Of a stretch of DNA of 64,000 nt, positions 24,790 through 32,723 are shown in pieces. Under the pieces are notes generated by a model that did no database searches, was not told where the DNA came from, and saw nothing but the letters and a program-made list of their open reading frames with translations. Position 1 is the first letter of the stretch. Every line of letters begins with the position of its first letter. Position numbers and translations under genes: made by a program. Origin of the DNA: Collinsella aerofaciens (GTDB lineage: Bacteria > Actinomycetota > Coriobacteriia > Coriobacteriales > Coriobacteriaceae); contig NZ_JADNJQ010000007.1 of the NCBI RefSeq assembly GCF_015555045.1, forward strand, positions 1 through 64,000. Reading direction: 5' to 3'.

Positions 24790-25449
24790 CTACTCACCGA
24801 GCATCTCTTGGAGTTTGACTGCCACGGCGTGACCCAGGCTCTCATGGCTTTCGGGCATCATATGCAGATAGTCGATATCGCCCGGCTCGGCAAACTCCGC
24901 TGCATTCAAAAAGTCGCAGCCAAACTGCTCGGCTACGTGCGCATAGTATTCAGCAAAATGCTCCGAGGCCTCGACGGAACGCTCATCAAAATCGGTCATA
25001 TATACATCGGCGATTTGCGGCTTGATCTTGATAGGTGCCATCAGCAGAATACGCGGGCAGGGTGCGGCATTGGTCCAGGGAAATGCACGCACCGCGCGAA
25101 TCAGCGCCATGGTGCCACGGGCAATATCGGAGGCCGTCACACCAAAGACCGTCTTGCAATCGTTAGTTCCCAGCATAATAACGATCGCATCCAGCGGCTT
25201 ATGGGCCTCGAGCAGCATCGGAAGCGCGCGAATGCCGTTAAGATTGGTGTCCAGATGGCACATGTCGTCGCGTACCGTCGTGCGGCCGTTGAGGCCTTCT
25301 TCAATTACATGCCAGCCCTCGCCTAAGTCACGTTGGGCCACGCCGCACCAGCGCACGTCCTGCGCATAGCGCACCGCGGTGCCGTCGCGCATGCCCGCCG
25401 GATCGTAACCATAGGTGTTGCTGTCGCCAAAGCATAGAACGTTTTTCAT
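24790..25449 (-). CDS. SGNH/GDSL hydrolase (esterase/arylesterase type)
   Basis: A 219-residue cytoplasmic SGNH hydrolase. Block I has the serine in CFGDSNTYGYDP (S10), block III is LGTND (about 93-97), and the C-terminal triad histidine lies in the ESHESLGHAVA region, after DYLHMMPE. The WHVIEEGLNGRTT segment gives the block II glycine. This resembles the arylesterase/acetyl-xylan-esterase-like lineage (lysophospholipase L1-related); the ester substrate cannot be named. There is no signal peptide. GGGGCTTACG precedes the ATG. It shares its strand with the PARG-like gene 78 bases upstream. Confidence 0.85.
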   Translation of the reverse strand: MKNVLCFGDSNTYGYDPAGMRDGTAVRYAQDVRWCGVAQRDLGEGWHVIEEGLNGRTTVRDDMCHLDTNLNGIRALPMLLEAHKPLDAIVIMLGTNDCKTVFGVTASDIARGTMALIRAVRAFPWTNAAPCPRILLMAPIKIKPQIADVYMTDFDERSVEASEHFAEYYAHVAEQFGCDFLNAAEFAEPGDIDYLHMMPESHESLGHAVAVKLQEMLGE

Positions 25450-25527
25450 CGTAAGCCCCTCGCTCGGTAAAAAGCCGACGGAAGCAGCCTCTCCCGTCGG
25501 CTCGACCTATCTGTCAGCACGTACCGA

Positions 25528-26679
25528 TTACAGGTACTTGCGCCAATCGTCCTCGTCCTCATCATCCTCGGTAGCAGCCTGGGCCTGCTCGGCGGCGCGA
25601 GCTGCCGCAGCGCGAGCGGCAACCTGGGCATAGGACTCCTCGTTGCGCTCGGGGAAGTTTGCCAGCACGTGCTCGAACTTGGCAAAATCCTCATCCCAGC
25701 GCGTAGAAGGCACGGCAAAGAAGACTTGCTTGACCTTAAAGTCGCCCGACGCGAGCTCCTTGCGGAAGAGCTCGGCCACGGTCTCTGCGTCAAAGCCGTT
25801 GTTGTCGCAGCCCCAAGCGCCCAGCACGAGCTTCTCGCGACCTAGCTCGTCGCAGATGGCAAGCACAAAGCGGATGCGGTCGCGCAGGGCATCCAGCAGA
25901 GCATCGTCGCTCACGCGATACTCCTGGCGGGCGCGCTTAACGTTGGGCGCGGCGGCCACGATCACGTCGGCGTATGCATGCACGTGGTTGCGGTCGAAGC
26001 GCACCGCAGGCACCACCAGCGCACGGTTTCGGTAAAGCTCGCAGTTGATGTTGCGGCGACGGTTCTCGCCGTACCATTTGCGCTGCTTATCGAGAACGTT
26101 GTACAGATACGAATCGGCGCACAGTGTGGCCTCCTGGCCCAGATAACCCTGAATATAGCCACCGCCCGGGTTGGTGAACGAGGCAAAGGCGAGCACGGCC
26201 ATGTCGCAGAACTGCGCATAGCCACGACCGTTGTCCAAGATGGCCTGCGTGGCGGAGGCATCGAGCACGGTGACCTCAGGCAGGGACGCAGCAGGCTCCT
26301 CAGCAGGCGCGGACTCAGCTTCGGCGATTTCCTCGGCAGGCTCCTCGACGGGCTCAGGAGCTGCCTCGGTCTCGGGCGCTGCCTCGCTCTCGGGTGCCGC
26401 CTCGGTCTCGGCAGCCTCCGCGCCCTCGACGTCCTCGGCAACCTGTTCTTCGGTGGCCACAGCACTCTGGACCTTGGCCTTCATCGCCGCGACAAAGCCG
26501 GCAGGCATACCGTCAAACTCGCGAACACCGGCAAGCGAACGCTCGATATCCTTGGCGCACGCTTCGGACACAGTTGACACGTGACGCTCGGCGGCCTTGG
26601 CACGGGCCTCGCGCTTGGGATTGGGCTGACCCGCTCGGTTGGACCTGCGGTTACGGTTCCTGTTGTCGACGTCTGCCAT
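25528..26679 (-). CDS. TIGR02452 family PARG-like macrodomain protein
   Basis: A 383-residue protein whose C-terminal domain (about 140-355) matches bacterial poly(ADP-ribose) glycohydrolase-like macrodomains. The diagnostic GGG-X7-QE is NPGGGYIQGYLGQEA (G172-G174, Q182, E183 catalytic), followed by LCADSYLY. The N-terminal 40 residues are strongly basic (NRNRNRRSNR). Residues 85-130 are an Ala-Glu-Pro run with repeats of EAAPE, probably a disordered linker. The tail is acidic (EDDEDEDDW). It may remove ADP-ribose from targets; the usual second glutamate after QE is alanine here. Confidence 0.8.
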   Translation of the reverse strand: MADVDNRNRNRRSNRAGQPNPKREARAKAAERHVSTVSEACAKDIERSLAGVREFDGMPAGFVAAMKAKVQSAVATEEQVAEDVEGAEAAETEAAPESEAAPETEAAPEPVEEPAEEIAEAESAPAEEPAASLPEVTVLDASATQAILDNGRGYAQFCDMAVLAFASFTNPGGGYIQGYLGQEATLCADSYLYNVLDKQRKWYGENRRRNINCELYRNRALVVPAVRFDRNHVHAYADVIVAAAPNVKRARQEYRVSDDALLDALRDRIRFVLAICDELGREKLVLGAWGCDNNGFDAETVAELFRKELASGDFKVKQVFFAVPSTRWDEDFAKFEHVLANFPERNEESYAQVAARAAAARAAEQAQAATEDDEDEDDWRKYL

Positions 26680-26744
26680 ACGTGGCCACCTTTCCTGTCG
26701 CTGCCGCTATCGGCTTTTCCCATCCATGATACCCCGCCGCGTAC

Positions 26745-26770
26745 AAAAAAGACGGCCCCGAAGGACCGCC
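26745..26770 (-). terminator. Terminator of the Bax-inhibitor-like gene
   Basis: GGCGGTCC-TTCG-GGGCCGTC, an 8-pair stem with UUCG loop on the minus strand, followed by six T. Confidence 0.85.
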
Positions 26771-26816
26771 TTTCGCATCGATTTGCCCGCACGGCAAGCA
26801 CCGCCGCAATTCGCCA

Positions 26817-27512
26817 CTAGTCGCGACGGCCAAGGATGTTCAGGATGCGCAGGAACACGTTGATAATGTCAACGAACAGATTGGACGCCATGAGCACGGC
26901 GTTGGGCAGCGTAGGCGGCACCGTCGTGGCAACATAGGTGTCGTAGCCAATAAAGCCGGCGAACACCACGATCACGATCAGGTCGGTGATGGACTGCGAG
27001 ACGCCCATGAACATCAGCACGATCTCAACCAGAATAGTGGCGAGCAGAATGCCAAAACCGATGCCATATACGCGCTGGAAAAACTTGGGGAAGGTCACGC
27101 CCAGCGCGCCAAAGACAAAGGTGATGGCGGCCGTGGCGATAAAGGCAGTGTTGATGGTGGGCAGGTCGTAGTTGGCAAGGCCAAACGACGCGGTCAGGCC
27201 AAAGGTACTCGCAAAGATTACGTAGCCCACAAGGGACAGGCCCACGGACTGCTTGCTGGCGGCGGCCGACATCATGACCATGCCGACGATGGTCAAAATA
27301 AACGAGCCAAAGACCAGCGGCAAGGCTGCGCCGCTCATCATCATGCGCGCAAACGACATGGTGCTCGTAAAGTAGGCGCCGGCGCCCATGGCGCAAAAGC
27401 CCAAGAAGATCAGGGCAGACATGACAAGGTTGTACGCGCGCGGCGACATCTCCTTGGCACGGCTTGCACCGGTCTCGATGGGGCCGTTCTGATAGCCCTG
27501 GATATCGTTCAT
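26817..27512 (-). CDS. Bax inhibitor-1/YccA family membrane protein
   Basis: A 231-residue inner-membrane protein with seven predicted helices, of the Bax inhibitor-1 family (YccA/YbhL/YetJ). Relatives are pH-gated calcium leak channels or FtsH regulators. The C-terminal GFIGYDTYVATT and SNLFVDIINVFLRILNILGRRD with its terminal acidic/basic residues are family features. The start at 27512 follows GAAAGGACG. Single-gene unit with its own terminator; the next gene upstream is a small unknown. Confidence 0.88.
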   Translation of the reverse strand: MNDIQGYQNGPIETGASRAKEMSPRAYNLVMSALIFLGFCAMGAGAYFTSTMSFARMMMSGAALPLVFGSFILTIVGMVMMSAAASKQSVGLSLVGYVIFASTFGLTASFGLANYDLPTINTAFIATAAITFVFGALGVTFPKFFQRVYGIGFGILLATILVEIVLMFMGVSQSITDLIVIVVFAGFIGYDTYVATTVPPTLPNAVLMASNLFVDIINVFLRILNILGRRD

Positions 27513-27595
27513 ACTTCGTCCTTTCACAAAGCGCCGTGAAAGACGGCGCAGCAGATGACAAGATTCCTGCCATTGTACCCGAACGCCGTGCGTCC

Positions 27596-27934
27596 TTACC
27601 TACGGCGCTCGCCCTCAAGCGTACGATCAAACGCCCAGACCCACCAACGCATCACGTGGGCCTGCGAGCCGTCCGGCCGTCCGTACGCCTGGTCCTCCAG
27701 ATACAACTCGGTCGCGTGCCCGCCAAAACGCACCTTATAGGTTGCCGTACGAACGCCGTGGACCGTCAGGCCAAAACCAGTGGACGAGACGATCTCGTCA
27801 ATCGTAAAGCAGCGACCGTCGACCCAGCAGACGGTAACCGGCACGACTTGTCCGCCCGCGAGGATGCGAGCCACGACGTCCACATACTGCTTGTGCACGC
27901 GCCGAGTTTTGCCATCTGTCTGTCGATATTCCAT
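27596..27934 (-). CDS. Unrecognised protein, 112 residues
   Basis: A soluble protein starting MEYRQTDGKTRRVHKQYVDV, rich in beta-strand patterning (VVPVTVCWVDGRCFTIDEI, TYKVRFGGHATELYLEDQAYG) and ending with MRWWVWAFDRT, which suggests a small beta-barrel or sandwich. I do not recognise the family with certainty. GGGAAGT lies close before the ATG at 27934; two in-frame ATGs slightly upstream (27943 and 27955) are possible. It shares its strand with the Bax-inhibitor-like gene 83 bases downstream. Confidence 0.65.
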   Translation of the reverse strand: MEYRQTDGKTRRVHKQYVDVVARILAGGQVVPVTVCWVDGRCFTIDEIVSSTGFGLTVHGVRTATYKVRFGGHATELYLEDQAYGRPDGSQAHVMRWWVWAFDRTLEGERRR

Positions 27935-28121
27935 ACTTCCCATTATCGAACGCATGTTTGCATATTGTAAAGCGAACAGACTGTGGTTTTGGAATGTCGG
28001 AGCGAACGCGCGTGTCCGCATGGCGTGATAGCAAAAAGAACACCCACGGTCAACAGGGCTAATATTCAATTTTAGTGCCAAAAAATTACTTCTCCCATCA
28101 GAACTCGGCAAAGAAACCCGC

Positions 28122-28153
28122 AGGAGGTGATACGATTTATCATGTTTTTGTAA
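28122..28153 (+). promoter_or_regulatory. Strong ribosome site followed by a three-codon frame upstream of pit
   Basis: AGGAGGTGAT (28122-28131) is the exact complement of the 16S 3' end. Eleven bases on stands ATG TTT TTG TAA (28142-28153), in the same frame as pit, whose own ATG follows 30 bases later behind only a weak GAGAAAG. This could be a regulatory minigene with re-initiation at pit. Confidence 0.4.
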
Positions 28154-28183
28154 CGTGTCTGCAAACTTCGAGAAAGCCCATAT

Positions 28184-29233
28184 ATGGACGTAACGTTCTC
28201 AACTTTCCTCGGCCAAATTGTGTCGAACCCAGTCCTTGCCGTCACCGTGATCCTCGCGCTCGGCGCCATCTTCGTCAATGGATGGACCGACGCGCCCAAC
28301 GCCATCGCGACCTGCGTCACTACGCGTTGCATGCCCGCCCGCGCCGCCATTCTCATGAGCGCCGCATTCAACTTCCTCGGTGTGCTCATCATGACGCACT
28401 TTAATGCGAGCGTCGCCAATACCATCTCGCATATCGTCGACTTTGGCGGAAACAGCACCATGGCGCTCGCCTGCCTGTGCGCGGCCCTGTTCTCCATCGT
28501 CGTCTACGGCGCCACAGCGTCGCGTTTTGGCATCCCCACCTCGCAAAGCCACAGCCTTATCGCCGGCCTGACCGGTGCCGCTATCGCCCTCGGCGGCGCG
28601 AGCAGCGTCAACGTCCACGAGTGGATGAAGGTCATCTACGGCCTGGCACTCTCCATCGGCCTGGGCTTTGTCATGGGCTGGGTCCTGTGCAAGCTCGTCT
28701 CGATTCTTTTCGCCGCCGCCAACAGGCGACGTGCCAATGTCTTCTTTAAATACGCTCAGATCGCGAGCGCTGCGGCCATGAGCTTTATGCACGGCGCGCA
28801 GGATGGACAGAAGTTCATCGGCGTGCTCTTTTTAGGCGTGGCCTTTGCCAGCGGCCAGACGAGCGTCGGCGATGCAGGCATCCCCATCTGGATTATGCTG
28901 CTGTGCTCGGCCACTATGGGCATCGGCACCAGCGTGGGCGGCGAGCGCATCATCAAGTCCGTCGGCCAGAGCATGGTCAAGCTCGAAAAGTACCAGGGCT
29001 TCTCCGCCGACCTGGCGGGCGCCGCGAACCTGCTGCTTGCCACCCTTACCGGCATCCCTGTGTCCTCCACGCACATCAAGACCTGCGCCATCATGGGCGT
29101 CGGTGCCGTCAAGCGCCTCTCGGCCATCAACTTCGGCGTCGTCAAGGACATGATGTTCACCTGGTTCTTCACCTTCCCCGCCTGCGGACTCATCAGCTTT
29201 GTCATGGCCAAGCTGTTCATGATGTTCCTCTAG
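28184..29233 (+). CDS. pit: Inorganic phosphate transporter, PiT family
   Basis: A 349-residue low-affinity phosphate (or metal-phosphate) symporter of the inner membrane. It has about ten membrane helices in two homologous halves; the duplicated signatures are GWTDAPNAIATCVTT (about 28-42, GANDVANA-like) and SSTHIKTCAIMGVGA (about 290-304), plus the central FMHGAQDGQKFIGV. The DUF47 partner follows 68 bases downstream. The window also encodes the high-affinity Pst system, so the cell has both modes of uptake. Confidence 0.92.
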   Translation: MDVTFSTFLGQIVSNPVLAVTVILALGAIFVNGWTDAPNAIATCVTTRCMPARAAILMSAAFNFLGVLIMTHFNASVANTISHIVDFGGNSTMALACLCAALFSIVVYGATASRFGIPTSQSHSLIAGLTGAAIALGGASSVNVHEWMKVIYGLALSIGLGFVMGWVLCKLVSILFAAANRRRANVFFKYAQIASAAAMSFMHGAQDGQKFIGVLFLGVAFASGQTSVGDAGIPIWIMLLCSATMGIGTSVGGERIIKSVGQSMVKLEKYQGFSADLAGAANLLLATLTGIPVSSTHIKTCAIMGVGAVKRLSAINFGVVKDMMFTWFFTFPACGLISFVMAKLFMMFL

Positions 29234-29300
29234 TCAAACCGAACGTCCATCTGGACCGCAACACTTCGCCCACCCGTCTTCGCCTCGAAAGGACCCACCC

Positions 29301-29924
29301 ATGGCAAAGAAACCTGATTCGTTCTACTTTGACAACTACGTCGCCTGCGCCGACCTTGCTGTCCAGGCCGCAGAGTTGCTCATCAAGATTTTTGAGAACT
29401 TTGATCCCGCGCAGATCCACGACATGCTCGAGGAGATGCATGCGATTGAGCATGCGGCCGACAAGAAGCACCATGAGCTCGAGGATGCCTTGCTCACTGC
29501 CTTTATCACCCCGCTTGAGCGCGAGGATCTGGACCTGATGAGCTGCTCGCTCGACACTGTGCTTGACCGTATCGAGGGCGTCGTGCAGCGCGTCTACTTC
29601 ACCAACATCCAGAGCATTCACCCCGATGCCATCGTCATCGCTCACAAGGTGACTGACGCCTGCCGCGCCATGAAAGACCTGATGGTCGAGCTTCCCAACT
29701 ACCGCAAGTCCAAAACGCTGCGCGAGCTCGTCATCCAGATCAACACCATCGAGTCCGAGGCCGACGAGCTCTACATCAACGCCATGCGCAACCTGCACGT
29801 TAACGGCAAGGACCCGCTCGAGGTCATCGCCTGGCGTGACGTGTACGCCTTCCTGGAGTACTGCGCCGACTGCTGCGAGAATGTGGCCGATGTTGTGGAT
29901 TCGATTGTCATGAAGAACAGTTAA
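29301..29924 (+). CDS. DUF47 family PiT accessory protein
   Basis: A 207-residue all-helical protein of the DUF47/PhoU-like family (often called phosphate transport regulator or PitA accessory). Two repeats of a three-helix bundle carry acidic E/DxxxD metal-binding patterns such as EEMHAIEHAADKKHHELED and NTIESEADELY. It sits directly after pit, the usual arrangement. It probably gates or tunes the carrier at the membrane inner face. GAAAGGACC precedes the ATG. A long fold-back repeat begins six bases after its stop. Confidence 0.9.
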   Translation: MAKKPDSFYFDNYVACADLAVQAAELLIKIFENFDPAQIHDMLEEMHAIEHAADKKHHELEDALLTAFITPLEREDLDLMSCSLDTVLDRIEGVVQRVYFTNIQSIHPDAIVIAHKVTDACRAMKDLMVELPNYRKSKTLRELVIQINTIESEADELYINAMRNLHVNGKDPLEVIAWRDVYAFLEYCADCCENVADVVDSIVMKNS

Positions 29925-29929
29925 TTGGG

Positions 29930-30037
29930 GGTACGTGTCCCGGCGGCGAAGGGCCGGCCACGGTTTGCTTTCTCACTCCGGCTGCTTTGCAGAGTCGTTC
30001 GAAAGTAAACCGTGGCCGGCCCTTCGCCTTACGTACC
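29930..30037. repeat. Long inverted repeat, 28-base arms with an outer clamp
   Basis: GGCGAAGGGCCGGCCACGGT onward (29945-29972) matches the complement of 30001-30028 at 27 of 28 positions; GGTACGT (29930-29936) pairs with ACGTACC (30031-30037) outside it. The 28-base loop has its own CTGC/GCAG. It would also serve as a terminator-like structure after the DUF47 gene, though no T run follows. Confidence 0.85.
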
Positions 30038-30204
30038 ACCATTGGGAACTTTGGCTGATACTTTGAAAGCGATGGGGCCTTTGTTGACAGGACCTTGGGG
30101 CCCGATTGGAAACTTTGGGACCGCCTTAAACGTTTGGGTGGATGGGGCTTTGGGTACCCTTTGGTTTACTTTGGATTGATTTGCTGACTTTGGAGGGTTT
30201 GGTT
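30038..30204 (+). other. G/T-rich leader of the nitroreductase gene
   Basis: No gene. The plus strand is rich in G and T and holds at least six copies of a CTTTGG word between 30048 and 30195, the last just before the GGAGGG ribosome site. A frame opening at 30142 has no ribosome site. Confidence 0.4.
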
Positions 30205-30735
30205 ATGGGGTATTTGGATCTGGCTCGGTCTCGGTATTCTTGTCGCGAGTTTGAGAATCGTTCTGTGGAGCAGGCTGTGGTGGATGCCATTGTTGAGGCT
30301 GGGCGTATTGCTCCTTCTGCTTGTAATAACCATCCAACCCGTGTGATGGTGTTGGATACGCCTGAGCTTCTGGAGAAGGCAGCTGCTTGTCAGCCTCGGT
30401 TTGCTCGTGATGAGTCTATCTTTGGCGCTCCGCTTGTCTTCCTTATTTGCAGCGTTACCGATGACGCTTGGGTGCGCCCGTATGACCAGATGAATTCCAA
30501 TGAAATCGATACGTCCATCGTGTGCGATCAGATGATGATGGAGGCCACCGAGCAGGGGCTGGGAACGTGCTGGGTATGCCATTTTAAGCCTGAGGTGGCA
30601 CAGGAGCAGTTCAATCTGCCCAAAGGCGTTTATCCCTATCACATGCTCGTCTGTGGCTATCCTGCCGACCACATCGCCGATCCCGAGCATCGCGAGGCCC
30701 GTACCATTCCCCTCTCCGACTTCCTCCTCAAGTAG
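30205..30735 (+). CDS. Nitroreductase family protein
   Basis: A 176-residue FMN-dependent oxidoreductase of the nitroreductase superfamily. Near the N terminus is the flavin phosphate motif SRYSCREFENR (about 9-19); IAPSACNNHPTRVMVL near 36-50 and EQGLGTCWVCHF near 115-127 are the other flavin contacts. Short length fits the one-domain NfnB-like branch. The electron acceptor is unknown. The ATG at 30205 follows GGAGGG. The first half uses T- and G-ending codons (GTT, TCT, CTT, TTG), unlike the C-ending codons of its neighbours, while the second half looks normal; this may mark transfer or a mosaic. Confidence 0.88.
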   Translation: MGYLDLARSRYSCREFENRSVEQAVVDAIVEAGRIAPSACNNHPTRVMVLDTPELLEKAAACQPRFARDESIFGAPLVFLICSVTDDAWVRPYDQMNSNEIDTSIVCDQMMMEATEQGLGTCWVCHFKPEVAQEQFNLPKGVYPYHMLVCGYPADHIADPEHREARTIPLSDFLLK

Positions 30736-30782
30736 GTTTTGGGACATGCCTTAAAACCTACCCTTGACCGCTCACCCGTTCG

Positions 30783-30820
30783 CCGAGTTCTGCGCCATTA
30801 TGTGCAGGGCTCGGTTTTTT
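30783..30820 (+). terminator. Terminator of the nitroreductase gene
   Basis: CCGAG/CTCGG outer stem with CTGC/GCAG inside, then TTTTTT at 30815-30820. Confidence 0.75.
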
Positions 30821-30844
30821 ATGTTACGCACTCCGGCACAGTCA

Positions 30845-30873
30845 TAAAAAAGGACCCGCAAGCTGCGGGTCCT
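30845..30873 (-). terminator. Terminator of divIVA and the division cluster
   Basis: AGGACCCGCA/TGCGGGTCCT with a two- to three-base loop; on the minus strand a run of T follows. It is the last signal of the leftward cluster. Confidence 0.88.
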
Positions 30874-30901
30874 TTCTAGGCACTAAATTGTAGGCCGAAT
30901 G

Positions 30902-31576
30902 TTAGTCCAGGTCGTTGGCAGCAAAGTTGTCGATCGGGGCGAAGGGATCGGCCACGGGGACAACCGGGTCAGCGACGGGCAGCGGCTCGGCGGGAACAGT
31001 CACTGCAGGAGAAGCGGCAGAACCGACCGGCGTGGAGGCCATCAGATCGGCCGGGAAGGAATTCTGGGCATCGTCCATGAAGTGCTGGATGAGCTTGAGA
31101 TACTCTGCCTTGAACTCCTCACGGGAAGCCTTGAGACGATCGATCTCCTCGAGCTCGGCCTGCTTCTCGGTCAGAGCCTGGCGGATAACCTCGCGGGCCT
31201 TGGCGTCAGCCTCGTTGCGGATACGCTCAGCGTTCTCGTTAGCATCGTTGACGATAGTCTCAGCGGTCTGCTGGGCAGCGATCAGGGCAGCGGAAATCTG
31301 GCGCTCCTGAGCGGAGAAGTCAGGGGCGGGAGCAGCCACGGGGGCGGCAGGAACGGCCTGGGCGGTGGCATCCTGAGCTTGGGCAAGCTGAGCCTGCGCA
31401 TCGGCAAGCTGCTGCTCGGTAGCAGTCAGACGACCCTTAAGGTCGACGATCTTAGCGAGCATAGCGTCAACCTCGGAGGACAGCGTCTCCAAGAAGACGT
31501 CGACCTCAGCAGGATCGTAGCCACGCTTGGCCTCAGAGAAAGTCTGAGCCTGGATGTCTGCAGGGGTAATAGCCAT
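30902..31576 (-). CDS. divIVA: DivIVA-domain polar/division protein
   Basis: A 224-residue DivIVA/Wag31-type protein. The N-terminal membrane-binding domain reads ITPADIQAQTFSEAKRGYDPAEVDVFLE (about 3-30), followed by a coiled coil at about 32-70, an Ala-Pro linker, a second long coiled coil at about 88-165, and a low-complexity Pro/Asp tail. It marks curved membrane at poles and septa and directs cell-wall synthesis in actinobacteria. AAAGGAG precedes the ATG. It is last in yggS-sepF-yggT-divIVA, with a strong terminator after it. Confidence 0.93.
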   Translation of the reverse strand: MAITPADIQAQTFSEAKRGYDPAEVDVFLETLSSEVDAMLAKIVDLKGRLTATEQQLADAQAQLAQAQDATAQAVPAAPVAAPAPDFSAQERQISAALIAAQQTAETIVNDANENAERIRNEADAKAREVIRQALTEKQAELEEIDRLKASREEFKAEYLKLIQHFMDDAQNSFPADLMASTPVGSAASPAVTVPAEPLPVADPVVPVADPFAPIDNFAANDLD

Positions 31577-31637
31577 AACAAGTCTCCTTTTTCATCGCCT
31601 CGGCGCTACACGCCCGACGTAAGTTACTAAGTCAGTT

Positions 31638-31919
31638 CTACACGAGTATACCTATAAGAAGCTGCAGAACCAGCCTCTGCACCAACTGCAACGCAATAAT
31701 CGCAACGACCGGCGAAAAATCGATACCGCCCATCGGCGGGATGAAACGACGGAACAGGTTGAGCCACGGACCGCACACGCTATCAAGCACCGCGGCAATA
31801 TCCTGAAGCAAACCACCCTGCTTCATGGGAATCCACGTCATAAAGCAGTAGACGACAATGAGCGTGGAATAGAAGTTGAACAGCGTGTTGACCAGCTGGA
31901 CGATAGTGTAGATGTTGAT
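31638..31919 (-). CDS. yggT: YggT family membrane protein with an apparent non-ATG start
   Basis: YggT proteins are 80-100-residue membrane proteins with two hydrophobic segments, found beside sepF. The full-length frame here reads NIYTIVQLVNTLFNFYSTLI (helix 1), then CFMTWIPMKQGG, FRRFIPPMGGIDFSP and a second helix. No ATG, GTG or TTG opens it: GAGGAG is followed by ATTCCC ATC AAC ATC, so translation would start at ATC (31919) or ATT (31925). The first in-frame ATG (31841) would delete helix 1 and has no ribosome site. It lies 16-21 bases after sepF. A start-codon mutation or sequencing error is possible. Confidence 0.7.
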   Translation of the reverse strand: MNIYTIVQLVNTLFNFYSTLIVVYCFMTWIPMKQGGLLQDIAAVLDSVCGPWLNLFRRFIPPMGGIDFSPVVAIIALQLVQRLVLQLLIGILV

Positions 31920-31940
31920 GGGAATCTCCTCGTCTTGTCT

Positions 31941-32663
31941 TTACTTAAGGTAGCCGTCGGCACGAAGCTTCTTGAGATCGGAATCTTTGACCTCGCAACC
32001 GGCGGGCAGCACCATGAACACGCGGTCGCCCACCTCCTTGACCGTGGCACCCAGACCGCAGGCAAAGCCGCAAGAGAAGTCCAAGACGCGCTTGGCAACT
32101 TCGGTGCGTACGCCCACAAAAATCAGTGCGACAGGCTGCTTGGTGCGAACGCGGCGCACCACGGTCTCCACGTCGTCATAGCTCTCGGGGCGCAGGACAT
32201 AGGCCGGCAGCTGCGGCGTGGCGTTGATGATATTGCTCGCATAGGCCGAGGCATCGCTCGGTGCAGGCGCGGGTGCAGCGGCGGCACGGGCGCGGGTATT
32301 CTCGGCGTAGCTCGACGGCGTGTCATAGGCACCAGGACGATAACCGCTCGCAACACTGTCCTGCGAGCGCGAAGGCGGGTTATACGTCGTGGCATGGCGG
32401 GAGTCATCGCCGACCAGCTGACCGGAGCGCGTATACACGGCAACCGACTCAGCTTCACCGCGGCGCGTCTGGCCAAGCAGGCCGTTGCTCGGCTCGTCTT
32501 GGGTGTAGAAGCCCTCGCCCGAAGCACCACTGTAGCCGTTGTTCTGATAGCCATCGTCGTAGCCGTCATCGTAGCCGTAGTCGTCGTCCTGGCCATAACC
32601 CTGGTCGTAACCCTGCTGGCCGCCCAGGTGCATCTTATTTTTAATCTCGTCAAGGAAGCCCAT
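31941..32663 (-). CDS. sepF: Cell division protein SepF
   Basis: A 240-residue SepF, which anchors FtsZ to the membrane in bacteria without FtsA. The N-terminal MGFLDEIKNKMHLGG is an amphipathic membrane-targeting helix. Residues 18-60 are a Tyr/Asp/Gly-rich stretch with DDGYDDGYQ repeats, 100-145 a low-complexity linker, and the DUF552 SepF core occupies about 150-240 (YDDVETVVRRVRTKQPVAL, DFSCGFACGLGATVKEVGDRVFMV). The start at 32663 follows GAGAGGA. There is no ftsA in the cluster, consistent with SepF as the FtsZ tether. Confidence 0.95.
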   Translation of the reverse strand: MGFLDEIKNKMHLGGQQGYDQGYGQDDDYGYDDGYDDGYQNNGYSGASGEGFYTQDEPSNGLLGQTRRGEAESVAVYTRSGQLVGDDSRHATTYNPPSRSQDSVASGYRPGAYDTPSSYAENTRARAAAAPAPAPSDASAYASNIINATPQLPAYVLRPESYDDVETVVRRVRTKQPVALIFVGVRTEVAKRVLDFSCGFACGLGATVKEVGDRVFMVLPAGCEVKDSDLKKLRADGYLK

Positions 32664-32723
32664 GGTTGTGTCCTCTCGCGGTTTAGTGCAGGCGCCCCGA
32701 TAATCAGTGCGCACTTCAGAGCC

